Below, piece after piece: positions 9,988-20,800 of a stretch of 36,817 nt of DNA. Numbering within the stretch: the first letter of the stretch is position 1; the number at the start of each line of letters is the position of its first letter. The stretch is taken from the NCBI RefSeq assembly GCF_003386195.1, contig NZ_QRDX01000005.1, positions 1-36,817 on the forward strand, read 5' to 3'. The translations under genes were made by a program, and so were the position numbers. This stretch comes from Seonamhaeicola aphaedonensis (lineage in GTDB: Bacteria > Bacteroidota > Bacteroidia > Flavobacteriales > Flavobacteriaceae). The notes under the pieces were generated by a model, which saw only the letters and a list, made by a program, of their open reading frames with translations, was not told the DNA's origin and ran no database searches.

Positions 9988-11841
9988 ATGGCAAAACGTT
10001 TTTTCATAATTGTATGTGCTGTTTTAGTCTTATTTTCTTGTGAAAATTATAAAGAAGTAAACATTGATGGGGAATTAAAAAAATGGCATAGAGTTACCCT
10101 AAATTTTGAAGGTCCTCAAACTAGTGAGATGGATGAGAACAATCCATTTTTAAACTACCGTTTGGATGTTACTTTCAACAATGGGGAAGAAACTTTCGTA
10201 ATTCCCGGATTTTATGCTACCGATGGCAATGCAGCTGATACCAGTAGCGATACTGGTAATATCTGGCAAGTTAGATTTATACCAAATATTACAGGAGAAT
10301 GGACGTATGCAGTTTCTTTCAAAGAAGGCGAAAATGTTGCCATAACTGAAGATATTACTAATGCCTCCAGCGCTGGTTTTATGGATGGGCAAACAGGAAG
10401 TTTTGTGATTGCAGAATCTGATAAAACTGGTATAGATAATAGAGCAAAGGGTAAACTGGAATATGTTGGGGAATCCTATTTAAAATTTGCAGACAGCCAA
10501 AAGTATTTTATTAAATTAGGCGTGGATGCGCCTGAGAATTTATTGGCTTACACAGATTTTGATGTATCTACAAATGCACTCGGATTTCAAAAGGCTTGGG
10601 AACCACATGCCAAAGATTTTGAAGAAAGTGCAACACCTTATATATGGCAAGAAACTAAAGGTAAAAACCTACTAGGCGCTATTAATTATTTGGCAAGTGA
10701 AGAGTTAAATGTGTTTTCATTTTTAACCTTTAATGTAGATGGTGATGATAGAAATATCTTTCCGCACCTTTTGAAAGTGCCTATTGAAGACTATGAAAGG
10801 TATGCCAGTGTAAAGAAAAATAAAGAAGCCTGGGAAACCATGTTTCATAAAACCCGTTTCGATGTGTCGAAATTGGATCAATGGGAGCGTGTTTTTGAAT
10901 ATGCCGAAACTAAAGGCATGTTTTTACATTTTAAAACCCACGAAACCGAAACAGATCATTTAATGGACAAAGGTGTGTTTGGTACAGAGGGTAAATTATA
11001 TTATCGTGAACTTATTGCACGTTTCGGGCATCATTTGTCCATGAACTGGAATTTAGGTGAAGAGAATAATCAACCTACAGAGGAAGTATTGAAAGTAGCT
11101 AATTATGTTTCAAAATTAGATGCGTATAAGAGTCATTTAGTGTTGCATACGTTCCCTAATAAAGACGATAGATACCATGATTTTGTTGGCGATAAATCCC
11201 CATTAACAGGAGCATCTCTCCAGTTAAGTCATCCAGAATTTATTGATGTTCATCCAAGAGTTTTAAAATGGCGAAACAAATCAAACGCCACAGGGAGAAA
11301 ATGGGCGTTAGCAGTTGATGAACCAGGGAAAGCTAATATTGCACTGTTACCAGACGATGAAGACCCAGAGCACAATTATGCGAGAGGCAGAGCCATGTAC
11401 GGAACACTGATGGCTGGTGGATATGGTGTTGAGTGGTATTTTGGCTATGCCAGTCCAAATTCTGATTTAACGTGTCAAGATTTTAGAAGCCGTGATTTAT
11501 TTTGGGATCAAAATAAACATGCTTTAGATTTTTTCAACAACTATATCCCATTTTGGGATATGGAACCTAAAGATGATTTGATTACAAGTGAAGCCATAGC
11601 TTATTGTTTTGCAAAAATGGATGAAGTTTACGCAATTTATGTTGAAGCTAATGCAGATAAGGCAACATTAGATTTAGGGAATTCAGGAAAAACGTTCGAT
11701 ATAAAATGGTTTGACCCCAGAAATGGAGGCTCGCTTCAAGAAGGTTCGAATACTTCAGTAATTGCAACGGGTAATGCAGAATTAGGAGCTCCGCCATCTT
11801 CACCCGAAAAGGATTGGATTATTCTGATTCAAAAGATTTAG
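9988..11841 (+). CDS. DUF5060-containing TIM-barrel glycosidase-like lipoprotein
   Basis: A 617-residue lipoprotein with a lipobox ending at Cys18 (LVLFSC). An N-terminal beta-sandwich of the DUF5060 type (about residues 25-130, with FIPNITGEWTYAVSF) precedes a probable (beta/alpha)8 barrel. The barrel has two glycoside-hydrolase-like acidic sites: NWNLGEENN (Glu358/Glu359), a likely acid/base, and WALAVDEPG (Glu445), a likely nucleophile. The C-terminus is a small beta domain like the putative collagen-binding domains that follow such barrels, with KWFDPRNGG. It starts 7 bases after the sulfatase-GH78 stop and is the last gene of that operon. The linkage cleaved cannot be told; a periplasmic or surface exo-glycosidase acting on an ulvan oligosaccharide is inferred. 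Confidence 0.75.
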   Translation: MAKRFFIIVCAVLVLFSCENYKEVNIDGELKKWHRVTLNFEGPQTSEMDENNPFLNYRLDVTFNNGEETFVIPGFYATDGNAADTSSDTGNIWQVRFIPNITGEWTYAVSFKEGENVAITEDITNASSAGFMDGQTGSFVIAESDKTGIDNRAKGKLEYVGESYLKFADSQKYFIKLGVDAPENLLAYTDFDVSTNALGFQKAWEPHAKDFEESATPYIWQETKGKNLLGAINYLASEELNVFSFLTFNVDGDDRNIFPHLLKVPIEDYERYASVKKNKEAWETMFHKTRFDVSKLDQWERVFEYAETKGMFLHFKTHETETDHLMDKGVFGTEGKLYYRELIARFGHHLSMNWNLGEENNQPTEEVLKVANYVSKLDAYKSHLVLHTFPNKDDRYHDFVGDKSPLTGASLQLSHPEFIDVHPRVLKWRNKSNATGRKWALAVDEPGKANIALLPDDEDPEHNYARGRAMYGTLMAGGYGVEWYFGYASPNSDLTCQDFRSRDLFWDQNKHALDFFNNYIPFWDMEPKDDLITSEAIAYCFAKMDEVYAIYVEANADKATLDLGNSGKTFDIKWFDPRNGGSLQEGSNTSVIATGNAELGAPPSSPEKDWIILIQKI

Positions 11842-11950
11842 ATAAGAAGTGTTTACTTCATTCGCAATGAACCAATATTGATGAATGAAGCTTAAAAAAG
11901 AAAACGCTTTATAGGTATGGCTTTATTTAGTCAGTTTTCTTTGGTAATAA

Positions 11951-11995
11951 CATAACAGTACAGGACGGGTTTTGGTGTGCCCTAAATTATCTTTA
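11951..11995 (+). promoter_or_regulatory. PUL promoter element, copy 3 (Idh-GH43-GH3-GH105 operon)
   Basis: The downstream 7-mer CAGGACG starts at 11961. The upstream half at 11951 (CATAACA) is degenerate. TATCTTTA (7 of 8 to TAnnTTTG) starts at 11988, keeping the 27-bp spacing seen in the other copies, and is identical to the -7 octamer of the copy at 35205. The predicted transcription start is near 12002, giving a leader of about 22 bases. The weak upstream half makes this the least certain copy. Confidence 0.6.
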
Positions 11996-12023
11996 GCTTT
12001 TAAATTTCATCTAGATAAAATAC

Positions 12024-12995
12024 ATGAATTCGAGCATTATCAATTGGGGAATTATTGGTTGTGGCGATGTTGCCGAAGTTAAAAGTGGTCCTGCTTTTCA
12101 GAAGCTAAAAGGTTCTTCCTTAGTCGCCGTTATGAGAAGGAATGAAGAAAAGGTAAAAGACTTTGCGAAAAGACATCAGGTGCCAAATTATACAACCAGT
12201 GCTTTAGAATTAATTAATGATAAAAGAGTAAATGCAGTTTACATTGCAACGCCACCTGCTTCACATTTAAGCTATACAAAACAAGCTATTCAAGCAGGTA
12301 AAAATGTCTATTTAGAAAAACCTATGGTACTCAATAGTAAAGAAGCTGATGAGCTTTTGAAGGTTTTAAAAGATAGTAATGTAAAAGTTACGGTGGCGCA
12401 TTATCGTAGAAATTTACCTTTATTTATTAAAGTTAAAGAATTGTTAGATGCCAATGTAATTGGTAAAATATCTTCGGTAGAAATTGATATTGCACAATCT
12501 CAAAACGCCAATTTAATAGCTAAAACTGATGAAAATTGGAGACTTAATCCAGAAATTTCGGGTGGTGGTTATTTTCATGATATAGCACCACATCAAATAG
12601 ATTTAATGTATCATTATTTTGGAGCTGTTTCTAAGATTACTAAGGGGAGTGTTCCCGAAGATACGAATCCGATGGACTGGGTTATTGGTGAAGTTCAATT
12701 TGAAAATGGTGTACATTTTAAAGGAAGTTGGAATTTTGCAGCTGAGGCAGATAGCGACAGGTGTGTAATAAAAGGGGAAAAGGGTGCCATAACATTTTCT
12801 TTTTATAGCGATGAAATAAGAGTTGAAACCGATAATAAAACGGAAACTTTCAATTTTGAAAATCCAAAACATGTGCAACAACCTATGATAGAACAAGTGG
12901 TAGGTTATTTTCTAGGACAAAATGAAAACCCATGTTCGGTAGAAGAAGCGGCAGTGGTGACTAAAATTATGGATACCTTTTGCGGAATTGAATAA
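12024..12995 (+). CDS. Gfo/Idh/MocA family NAD(P)-dependent oxidoreductase
   Basis: A 323-residue cytoplasmic protein with no signal peptide. The N-terminal Rossmann fold shows WGIIGCGDVAE (GxGxxA type nucleotide loop) and NVYLEKPM (the EKP motif of the family). The C-terminal half is the alpha/beta substrate domain, with GGGYFHDIAPHQIDLMYHYFG carrying the conserved active-site histidine region. Members oxidise or reduce sugars and sugar derivatives. It is the only clearly cytoplasmic enzyme of the window and heads the operon of GH43, GH3 and GH105, so it may process a monosaccharide released from the polymer, such as a uronate-derived keto sugar, rhamnose or xylose. The substrate is unknown. 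Confidence 0.9.
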   Translation: MNSSIINWGIIGCGDVAEVKSGPAFQKLKGSSLVAVMRRNEEKVKDFAKRHQVPNYTTSALELINDKRVNAVYIATPPASHLSYTKQAIQAGKNVYLEKPMVLNSKEADELLKVLKDSNVKVTVAHYRRNLPLFIKVKELLDANVIGKISSVEIDIAQSQNANLIAKTDENWRLNPEISGGGYFHDIAPHQIDLMYHYFGAVSKITKGSVPEDTNPMDWVIGEVQFENGVHFKGSWNFAAEADSDRCVIKGEKGAITFSFYSDEIRVETDNKTETFNFENPKHVQQPMIEQVVGYFLGQNENPCSVEEAAVVTKIMDTFCGIE

Positions 12996-12999
12996 GATC

Positions 13000-14349
13000 A
13001 TGACTAGAGTTTTTAAAATAACAAATGGAATTATAGGTGCAATGTTATTGGTTGTAACATCCGTATGCTCGCAAAATCCAATAGTCCCAAACGTCGGGTT
13101 AAACGATCCGCATATTCATATTTTCAACGATACCGCTTACGTGTATGCTTCACATGACAAATCCATTAAAAACGATAAGTTTATCATGGAAGATTGGTGG
13201 GTGTGGTCCTCACCGGATTTGGTGAATTGGACCAAACGCAGTATTTTAAGTCCTAAAGATACCTATATTGGAAAAGAATTTTCAAGATGTTGGGCTACAG
13301 ATGCGGCCTATAGAAATGGGAACTATTATTTTTATTTTTCCGAAGGGAACGAACAAACAGGGGTGGTAGTTGGAGAAACACCAGTAGGCCCTTGGAAGGA
13401 TGTTTTAGGTAAACCACTATTGTCCTCAGATTTAACACCTACTCATGAATACGATATGGCCATTTTTGAAGACAATGGTGAACATTATATCATATTTGGT
13501 GTATGGGATTATTATATAGCTAAACTTAATGATGACATGATAAGTTTAGCAGAATCACCAAAGAAAATTGAAATTAAAAATCCACGAGGACCCTATAATC
13601 CATACGGCGAAAACAAAAAAATGCCAACAGACGATAAGCCTTTTGTGCATAAATATAACGGAAAGTATTACTTGTCTTGGGGTTGTTTCTATGCCATGGC
13701 AGATAATGTATATGGGCCTTATGATTACAAAGACACAGTTATAAAAGAAGAGAGTTTTGCCGTAGGCTTTGATACTCCAACATGGCCAAATGGTTTTTTA
13801 CAAGGGCGTCATGGGTCCTTTTTTGAGTGGCACAACCAATGGTATTTTATATATTGTGATGTTAGCCAAACAGGAAATCGTTATTTTCGAGATAGCTTTA
13901 TAAGTTATGTGCATTACAAAGACAACGGAGAAATGGCAATTATAAGAGTTGATGGCGTTGGTGTGGGAAATTATAATGCCAATAATAGTATTGAAGCCGA
14001 AGATTATTTTAAAGCCGAAGGCATCAAAAAAGTGGAAAATACATTAGGAGGATTTTCTATTCAACCATTAAAAGATAACAGTTATGTGATTTACCCTAAT
14101 GTGAAAGGGTTGGATGATAAAACAGTGTTGGAGTTAGAAGTTTTATCAAGCGAGGCTAGTAAAATTGAATTAAGAGATTCTAATGCGGATGGTAAATTAT
14201 TAGCAATCCTAGAAATACCTAAAAATGATATTTATACCTTTCAAAAAAGACAATTTGCTGTAAATGGTTTGCAGGATAAAACATCATTATGTTTTGTGTT
14301 TAAGGCAGATGCTTCTTTATCACTTAATAGATTCAAATTCAAAAATTAA
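13000..14349 (+). CDS. GH43-like beta-propeller glycosidase with C-terminal CBM6-type domain
   Basis: Secreted, about 449 residues. A TTG at 12988 would overlap the previous gene; the ATG at 13000 begins a good signal peptide and sits 4 bases after the preceding stop, so it is preferred. Residues about 26-330 are a five-bladed propeller. LNDPHIHIF gives the general-base Asp36, SSPDLVNWT is the usual blade motif, and HEYDMAIFEDNG gives the probable pKa-modulating Asp152. Where GH43 enzymes normally carry the acid Glu in an EGP motif, this protein reads TDDKPFVHKYNGKYYL (Asp211/Asp212). GRHGSFFEWHNQWYF carries the conserved histidine. Residues about 330-449 begin IEAEDYF, the hallmark of a CBM6 domain. 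A xylosidase or arabinofuranosidase-like role is plausible. Confidence 0.82.
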   Translation: MTRVFKITNGIIGAMLLVVTSVCSQNPIVPNVGLNDPHIHIFNDTAYVYASHDKSIKNDKFIMEDWWVWSSPDLVNWTKRSILSPKDTYIGKEFSRCWATDAAYRNGNYYFYFSEGNEQTGVVVGETPVGPWKDVLGKPLLSSDLTPTHEYDMAIFEDNGEHYIIFGVWDYYIAKLNDDMISLAESPKKIEIKNPRGPYNPYGENKKMPTDDKPFVHKYNGKYYLSWGCFYAMADNVYGPYDYKDTVIKEESFAVGFDTPTWPNGFLQGRHGSFFEWHNQWYFIYCDVSQTGNRYFRDSFISYVHYKDNGEMAIIRVDGVGVGNYNANNSIEAEDYFKAEGIKKVENTLGGFSIQPLKDNSYVIYPNVKGLDDKTVLELEVLSSEASKIELRDSNADGKLLAILEIPKNDIYTFQKRQFAVNGLQDKTSLCFVFKADASLSLNRFKFKN

Positions 14350-14372
14350 AACTATACAAACATTCAATACTA

Positions 14373-16634
14373 ATGAGAAAATTATTTTTTGTAGCACTAC
14401 TATCAATTTTTGCTTCTTGTGATAAGGGAGATTCTAATCCCAAAGATTACAAAGATGCTTCATTATCTATAGACGAAAGAGTGGAAGCTCTTCTTCCAAA
14501 GTTATCACTTGAGGAAAAAGTGGCTCAAATGCGAATTTTTCACGCCAATATTGGCGCTAAGCATAATGAAGATGGGAGTCTTAAACTTTCCGATAAAGTC
14601 GTTGAAAAATTAAAACTAGGCATTGCAGGGATTAAAAATCCAGGCGAACATATTGATGCGGTTTCTGCGGCAAAGTTCAATAATAAACTACAAAAGTACA
14701 TTATAGAAAATAACCGATGGGGTATTCCTGCGTTATTTGTAACCGAATCGTATAATGGTGTAGATGCTGAAGGTTGCACTAAATTTGGGAGGCCAATGAC
14801 ATCGGCGGCATCTTTCAATCCAGAGCTTGTTCAAAGACAATGGGATGTGGTAGGAAGAGAAGCACGTTTACGAGGCATGCACATGTGCCATTCACCTGAA
14901 GCGGATTTAGTGCGCGATCCAAGATTTGGACGTATGAGTGAGGCTTTTGGTGAAGACACCTATCTAACCACCCAAATGGTTAAAAATGCCATTATTGGAG
15001 TGCAAGGTAATTACGAAGGGTTGGGTAACGGTACCCATATTGGTGCGGTGGCAAAACACTTTGCTGCTTATGGGCAAGTACTTGGGGGGTCTAACTTTGC
15101 TGCTATCGAAATTTCGCCAAGAACGTTAATTGATGAAATATATCCGCCGTTTGAAGCGGCTGTTAAAGAAGCTAACACTCTGGGGATTATGGCATCTCAT
15201 GGTGATATCAACGGTGTGGCCTCTCACGGTAATCCAGAGTTGCTCACAGGTGTTTTAAGAGACCAATGGGGCTTTGAAGGTTATGTGGTTTCAGACTCTA
15301 ATGACATTGCTCGTCTTCATTATTTTATGAATGTAGCAGAAACTCCAGAAGATGCTGCGAGAATGGGCTTAGAAGCAGGTATTGATATCGATTTATATGC
15401 TGAGGATTCGTATGCCTATCTTCCAGAAATGGTTAAGAAAAACCCGGAATTGGAAAAGTTAATTGATAGATCTGTAAGACGTGTTTTAAGAACAAAATTT
15501 ATTCTAGGCTTGTTCGATAATCCTTATATAGATATTGAGGCAGTTAAAAAAGGTAATAGAGCAGAAGCGTCTTTAGAATTAGCAAAAGAATCAGATTTAG
15601 AGTCGATAATACTTCTTAAAAACGAAAACAATACATTACCACTTAACCCAAACAAATCCACCAAAGTTGCACTGTTAGGGCCACTTGTTAAAGAGAATAC
15701 TCAAGAGATGTTTGAATCTGTAGTAGATGATAATATTAAATTTATTACAGAAAAGGGATTCCATTTAACAGATGAAAAAGGTGGAGAACCTAAATTGTTG
15801 GAAAGAGATGGTAAAGCTTTAGATAAATTGATAAACATTGCTAGAAGTTCCGACGTTGTTGTTTTATTTTTAGGAGGTGATGAGTTTACATCAAAAGAAG
15901 CCTTCTTTAATCATGCTTTAGGTGATAGAGCAACTATAGATCCTGTAGGTCCACAGGATGAATTAGTAGAGCGTGTAAAAGCATTAGGTAAACCTGTTAT
16001 TGTAGTACTAAAACATAGAAGAACGTTGTCTATTAATACCATTGCAAAACAAGCTGATGCTATTTTAGACACTTGGGATTTAAGTGAATTTGGTGATGAA
16101 TCAACCGCCAGAATTATTTTTGGAGAAGTGTCGCCTTCGGGTAAATCGCCTGTAACCATTCCAAGATCTATAGGGCAATTGCCTTTTCATTATAGTATGA
16201 AGGAAATCAATTATAAGAAGGAATACTTATTCCTTGGTAAAGGACCATTATATCCGTTTGGTCATGGTTTAAGCTATGCCAATTTTAAATATTCTGATAT
16301 TAAAATTTCAAATTCTGAAATGACACCAGATACTGAATTAGAAGTGAGCGTAACAGTTACAAATACAAGCGATGTTAAAGCCAAGGAAGTAGTTCAAATG
16401 TATATTAAAGATGAGATAGGTTCGGTTACTCGTCCAGATAAAGAGTTAAAAGGCTTTGAGAAAATAGAACTCGACGCAGGAGAAAGTAAAACCGTTTCAT
16501 TCACGATAACACCAAAAATGTTAGAATTTACAGGCATTTCAATGGAAAAAGTTTTAGAAGCAGGAGATTATACGGTTATGGTAGGAACTTCTTCGAAAGA
16601 TTATTTAGAAACTACATTTAAACTAAAAAAATAA
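14373..16634 (+). CDS. GH3 family beta-glycosidase lipoprotein (possible beta-xylosidase)
   Basis: A 753-residue lipoprotein with a lipobox ending at Cys16 (SIFASC). The N-terminal TIM barrel carries [17 protein letters not shown], the KHFAAYG substrate-binding motif and YVVSDSND with the nucleophile Asp308. The second alpha/beta domain includes [28 protein letters not shown] and [10 protein letters not shown]-terminal fibronectin-III-like domain begins near [12 protein letters not shown] and includes EVVQMYIKD. The order and length are typical of GH3. In ulvan systems GH3 enzymes release xylose from desulfated or lyase-cut oligomers, which fits its place 5 bases before the GH105 gene, but the sugar is an inference. 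Confidence 0.92.
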   Translation: MRKLFFVALLSIFASCDKGDSNPKDYKDASLSIDERVEALLPKLSLEEKVAQMRIFHANIGAKHNEDGSLKLSDKVVEKLKLGIAGIKNPGEHIDAVSAAKFNNKLQKYIIENNRWGIPALFVTESYNGVDAEGCTKFGRPMTSAASFNPELVQRQWDVVGREARLRGMHMCHSPEADLVRDPRFGRMSEAFGEDTYLTTQMVKNAIIGVQGNYEGLGNGTHIGAVAKHFAAYGQVLGGSNFAAIEISPRTLIDEIYPPFEAAVKEANTLGIMASHGDINGVASHGNPELLTGVLRDQWGFEGYVVSDSNDIARLHYFMNVAETPEDAARMGLEAGIDIDLYAEDSYAYLPEMVKKNPELEKLIDRSVRRVLRTKFILGLFDNPYIDIEAVKKGNRAEASLELAKESDLESIILLKNENNTLPLNPNKSTKVALLGPLVKENTQEMFESVVDDNIKFITEKGFHLTDEKGGEPKLLERDGKALDKLINIARSSDVVVLFLGGDEFTSKEAFFNHALGDRATIDPVGPQDELVERVKALGKPVIVVLKHRRTLSINTIAKQADAILDTWDLSEFGDESTARIIFGEVSPSGKSPVTIPRSIGQLPFHYSMKEINYKKEYLFLGKGPLYPFGHGLSYANFKYSDIKISNSEMTPDTELEVSVTVTNTSDVKAKEVVQMYIKDEIGSVTRPDKELKGFEKIELDAGESKTVSFTITPKMLEFTGISMEKVLEAGDYTVMVGTSSKDYLETTFKLKK

Positions 16635-16639
16635 ATATC

Positions 16640-17785
16640 ATGAATAAAACCATTTTAACATTAGTAGCGGTAGTGTTATTATTCAACTGCTCTACGGCTC
16701 AGAAAGTAACACCAGTAGAAGCTCCAAAAGTAGTTTCAACAATTGATAAGTCCGATATAAAAGCATCAATGATTAAAGCTTTAGAGTGGCAAGAAGCACA
16801 CCCAATTTTTGCTATATCACCAACCGATTGGACGGCAGGAGCTTATTATGTTGGTGTTGCTAGAGCGCATAAGTCCACCAATGATATGATATACATGGCA
16901 GCCTTAAAAAATCAAGGGTATTGGAACAATTGGCAAACATATAAACGTTTACATCATGCTGATGATGTGGCCATTTCATACAGTTATATTTATATAGATA
17001 TGAAGGGCGGAAGAAGAAATTTTGTGGACTTAGAACCAACCAAAAAATTCTTGGATGCACATCTATATGATGACGATAATTGGAAAGCAGGTACTGATAA
17101 AAGCAATATGGGTAAAACCATTTTGTGGTGGTGGTGTGACGCCTTATTTATGGCGCCTCCGGTTTTAAACTTGTATGCAAAACATACTAAGCAACCCAAG
17201 TATCTAGATGAGATGCATAAGTTTTATATGGAAACTTATAATCAGCTTTATGATAAAGAAGAACGTTTATTTGCAAGAGATATGCGTTTTGTTTGGCAGG
17301 GCAACGATAAAGATACTAAAGAACCAAACGGTAAAAAAGTATTTTGGTCTAGAGGTAATGGTTGGGTATTTGCTGGTTTAGCCTTAATTTTAGATGATAT
17401 GCCAACAGATTATGAACACCGTCCGTTTTATGAGAATCTGTATAAAGAAATGGCTGATAAAATACTAGAAATACAACCAGAAGACGGTTTATGGCGAACT
17501 AGTTTGTTGTGTCCGGAGTCTTACGATCACGGTGAAGTAAGTGGTAGTGGCTTCCATACCTTTGCTTTAGCTTGGGGTATAAATAATGGTTTATTGGATA
17601 AGAAGCATACGCCGGCAGTTAAAAAAGCGTGGAAAGCACTTAAGGCCTGCCAACATGAAGATGGTCGCGTAGGCTGGGTACAGAATATTGGTGCCTTCCC
17701 AGAGCCAGCATCGGCAGATAGTTGGCAAAACTTTGGTACCGGAGCCTTTTTAATGGCAGGTAGCGAAGTTTTAAATTTGGATTAA
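16640..17785 (+). CDS. GH105 unsaturated glucuronyl/rhamnoglycuronyl hydrolase
   Basis: A 381-residue (alpha/alpha)6-barrel enzyme that hydrates and removes the 4,5-unsaturated uronic acid left at the non-reducing end by polysaccharide lyases. It shows the GH105 signature [12 protein letters not shown] with the catalytic Asp167, plus [14 protein letters not shown] and [18 protein letters not shown]. The N-terminus is a signal; Cys17 in LLFNC could be a lipidation site, though the lipobox is not ideal. Its presence means lyase products are handled by this locus, in agreement with the two lyase genes downstream. It is the last gene of the oxidoreductase operon, followed by a strong terminator. 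Confidence 0.94.
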   Translation: MNKTILTLVAVVLLFNCSTAQKVTPVEAPKVVSTIDKSDIKASMIKALEWQEAHPIFAISPTDWTAGAYYVGVARAHKSTNDMIYMAALKNQGYWNNWQTYKRLHHADDVAISYSYIYIDMKGGRRNFVDLEPTKKFLDAHLYDDDNWKAGTDKSNMGKTILWWWCDALFMAPPVLNLYAKHTKQPKYLDEMHKFYMETYNQLYDKEERLFARDMRFVWQGNDKDTKEPNGKKVFWSRGNGWVFAGLALILDDMPTDYEHRPFYENLYKEMADKILEIQPEDGLWRTSLLCPESYDHGEVSGSGFHTFALAWGINNGLLDKKHTPAVKKAWKALKACQHEDGRVGWVQNIGAFPEPASADSWQNFGTGAFLMAGSEVLNLD

Positions 17786-17807
17786 AACTATAATTTTCAT
17801 AATATAG

Positions 17808-17834
17808 AACGGGAACATGTTGTTCCCGTTTTTT
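17808..17834 (+). terminator. Intrinsic terminator between GH105 and the HTCS gene
   Basis: A 10-bp perfect stem (AACGGGAACA at 17808-17817 against TGTTCCCGTT at 17821-17830) with a 3-base loop runs into a T-tract. It ends only 14 bases before the TTG start of the regulator gene, so it may also act as an attenuator for that gene. Confidence 0.9.
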
Positions 17835-17848
17835 GGCTATAAACAGTT

Positions 17849-20800
17849 TTGAAACTATTTAAACTTAGAAATATTTGTTTTTTGTTCGCTCTTGTTTTGT
17901 TGCATTTAGGGCAAGCACAACATACAGATTATAATTTCAGTCATATTACTGATGCAGATGGATTGTCTCAAAACTCCATTATGGCTGTTCATCAAGATAA
18001 TTTGGGTCAGATTTGGATTGGTACAAAAGACGGGTTGAACAAGTACAATGGTACTGAGTTTACGGTGTACCGTCACGAAAAGGATAACCCTACTTCAATT
18101 AGTAACAATGGTATTGAGTACATAGAGCAAGATAGCTCTGGTTTTATATGGGTTGGTACGGCTTTCGGTTTAAATAAATTTGATCCAAAAAAGAATATTT
18201 TTAAATCCTATTTTTTAAATAATAATCAATCTGTATTAGGTAATAATATGATTATAGCCATTAGGCAACTATCTAATCAAGAAATATGGGTGTGTCATTT
18301 TGGTGGGGTTTCAATCTATGATGCTTCAAAAGATAATTTTTTTAGAATATCAAACTTACAATTACCTTCATGCATTGTCGAAACAAAAGATGGAGCTATA
18401 TATATTGGTACGAATAAAGGATTGTATCAGTTTTTTAGAAAAGATAATGGTACATTTCAAATGGAGTTAATACCGGACTCTAAAGGCTTTAATATAAACG
18501 ATTTACTAGAATCTAAAAATGGCAATATTCTGCTCGCAACAAAAACCAAAAGTGTTCTAGAATATAATATTCATAACAAGAAAATTCAACCCTACTTTAA
18601 AGAATCTGAAATAGATAAAAAAAGTAAAAACGCCAGAAAACTTATTTATGATGATAACGGTCTTTTATGGGTTGCTACTTTTAACGGGCTTCATATTGTT
18701 GATGAGGATAGAAATATAAATGCGCTATATCATGATGGGAACAATAACAAATCTTTAAATGATAATTTTATAAAAACAGTATTTAAAGATAATATTGGAA
18801 CCATTTGGGTGGGCACCTACTATGGAGGCTTAAATATTTATAATAGATTTAATAATAACTTTGTTAATATAACACAGAATTCCTACGAAAAGGGCTTAAG
18901 TTTTAGGGTTGTAAGCTCCATAGAAAATTATAAAAATTTAATGCTATTTGGTACAGAAGGAGGTGGAGTTTCCATATTAAATAAAGATACAAATACAACG
19001 GTTCATTTAACATCCAAAAACAATTCAGAATTAAAAAGCGATAACATAAAATCGTTATGCGTAACTACCAATGATTTTCTTTGGATTGGTACTTTTGATA
19101 AAGGAGCTTTTGTATACAATTTAAAAACACAACAATTTATAAGTAATGCTTTTCCTGATAATTTAAAGGACTTTATTAGTGAAGCAGGGGTATTAAAACT
19201 TGTGCAATATTCTGATGATACTATTTTGATGGGAACCAATGGTAAAGGGCTGCTTAAATACAACTTTAAAAAGAAAAACTTTTTCCTTTTTAACGCCAAA
19301 TCTCAACCTGTTGGTCTTACCAATAGTAATATCAAGACTATAATGGTAGATAGCGCTAAAAATATTTGGTTAGGAACAGTACGCGGTTTAAACTGTATTA
19401 CTCCTAATAATAAAGTAAAAAATTTTGTTTATGAGAATGATTCTAAAATTAAGTTTGAAATAAACACCATTTATGAAGATGTTAATAAAGACCTATGGAT
19501 TGGTACTGTTGAAGACGGTTTATTTAAATTTACAAACAACCAGTTTGAATATATAGATCTAAAAGTAGGTAACGAAAAAATTGATGGTATAAGAAGCATT
19601 GTTAGAGCTGATGATAACAGCTTTTGGATGAGTACCTTTACACAAGGTATTGTGAAATATAATTTTACGAGTAAGACCGTAGTAGCGCATTATACCATAA
19701 AAGAAGGTTTACCAAGTAACGAGTTTAATAGAGATGCCGGTTTGAGATTGGGTGATGACTTTTATTTTGGAGGGACATCAGGGGTAACTGTATTTAATGA
19801 AGGTAAAATTGTGAAAAACCATTATGCACCACAAGTGATACTTACTGATTTCAAAATTAATAATCAGTCGGTTTTGGTGAATGATACACATAAGGTGCTT
19901 CAAAATACAATAAGTTATACCAAAAGTATAGAATTGCAACACCATCAAGGAAATTTTAGTCTGTCGTTCTCTATACCAAGTTTTGTGAATTCAAAAAGTA
20001 ATAGTTATAAATACCGTCTTAAGGGTTTAGAAACCAATTGGAATGAAACACGCAATAATGAAGCATCTTATACCATACAAAAGCCGGGAGACTATGTTTT
20101 TGAAGTTAAAGGTGTTAATAGCAATGGTGTTATAAATGAAACACCAACAACATTAAATATTTATGTTAGGCCTGCGCCTTGGTTTACTTGGTGGGCATAT
20201 GCTATATATATATTAATAGTTATTTCAATAATTTATTACTTATATAGTATTTCAAAATCTCGAACCAAATTAAAACACGAATTAGAATTAGAGCATTTAG
20301 AAGCAGAACAAATAAAAAAGATAAACCAAGCTAAACTTGAGTTTTTTACCAATATATCTCACGAGTTTAGAACACCTTTAACGTTAATCTTAGGGCCATT
20401 ACAACAAATTTTAGATAACTATCAGGGGAGTAGTAGTATATATAAAAAGCTTCAGGTTATTAAAAGAAATAGTAATCATCTGTATCAACTTATCAATAGG
20501 TTAATGGATTTTAGAAAATACGAAAGCAATCAAATGGCATTGCAAGTAGCAGAGCATAATATAGTAGATGTCTTAAAGAAGGTTTTCGAATCTTTTTCAG
20601 ATTATGCTATTAGTGAAGGCTATCAATATAATTTTGAAACTCCTTCAAATGAAATTCGGCTTTACATAGATGAAAATAAGTTAGAACGCGTGTTCTTTAA
20701 TTTAATTTCTAATGCTTTTAAGTATACAGATAGTCAAGGTCAAATAACCGTTAAAATAAAGGAGGAAGGAGAAATGGTATTGCTTCTGGTTGAAGATGAT

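Noticed and set aside
11856-11890. Hairpin CTTCATTC / GAATGAAG after the DUF5060 gene
   Set aside because: The stem is interrupted and no T-run follows, so it was not called a terminator; it may still stabilise the transcript end.
12988-13002. TTG at 12988 as the start of the GH43-like gene
   Set aside because: It would overlap the upstream gene; the ATG at 13000 yields the same signal peptide and sits 4 bases after the preceding stop.
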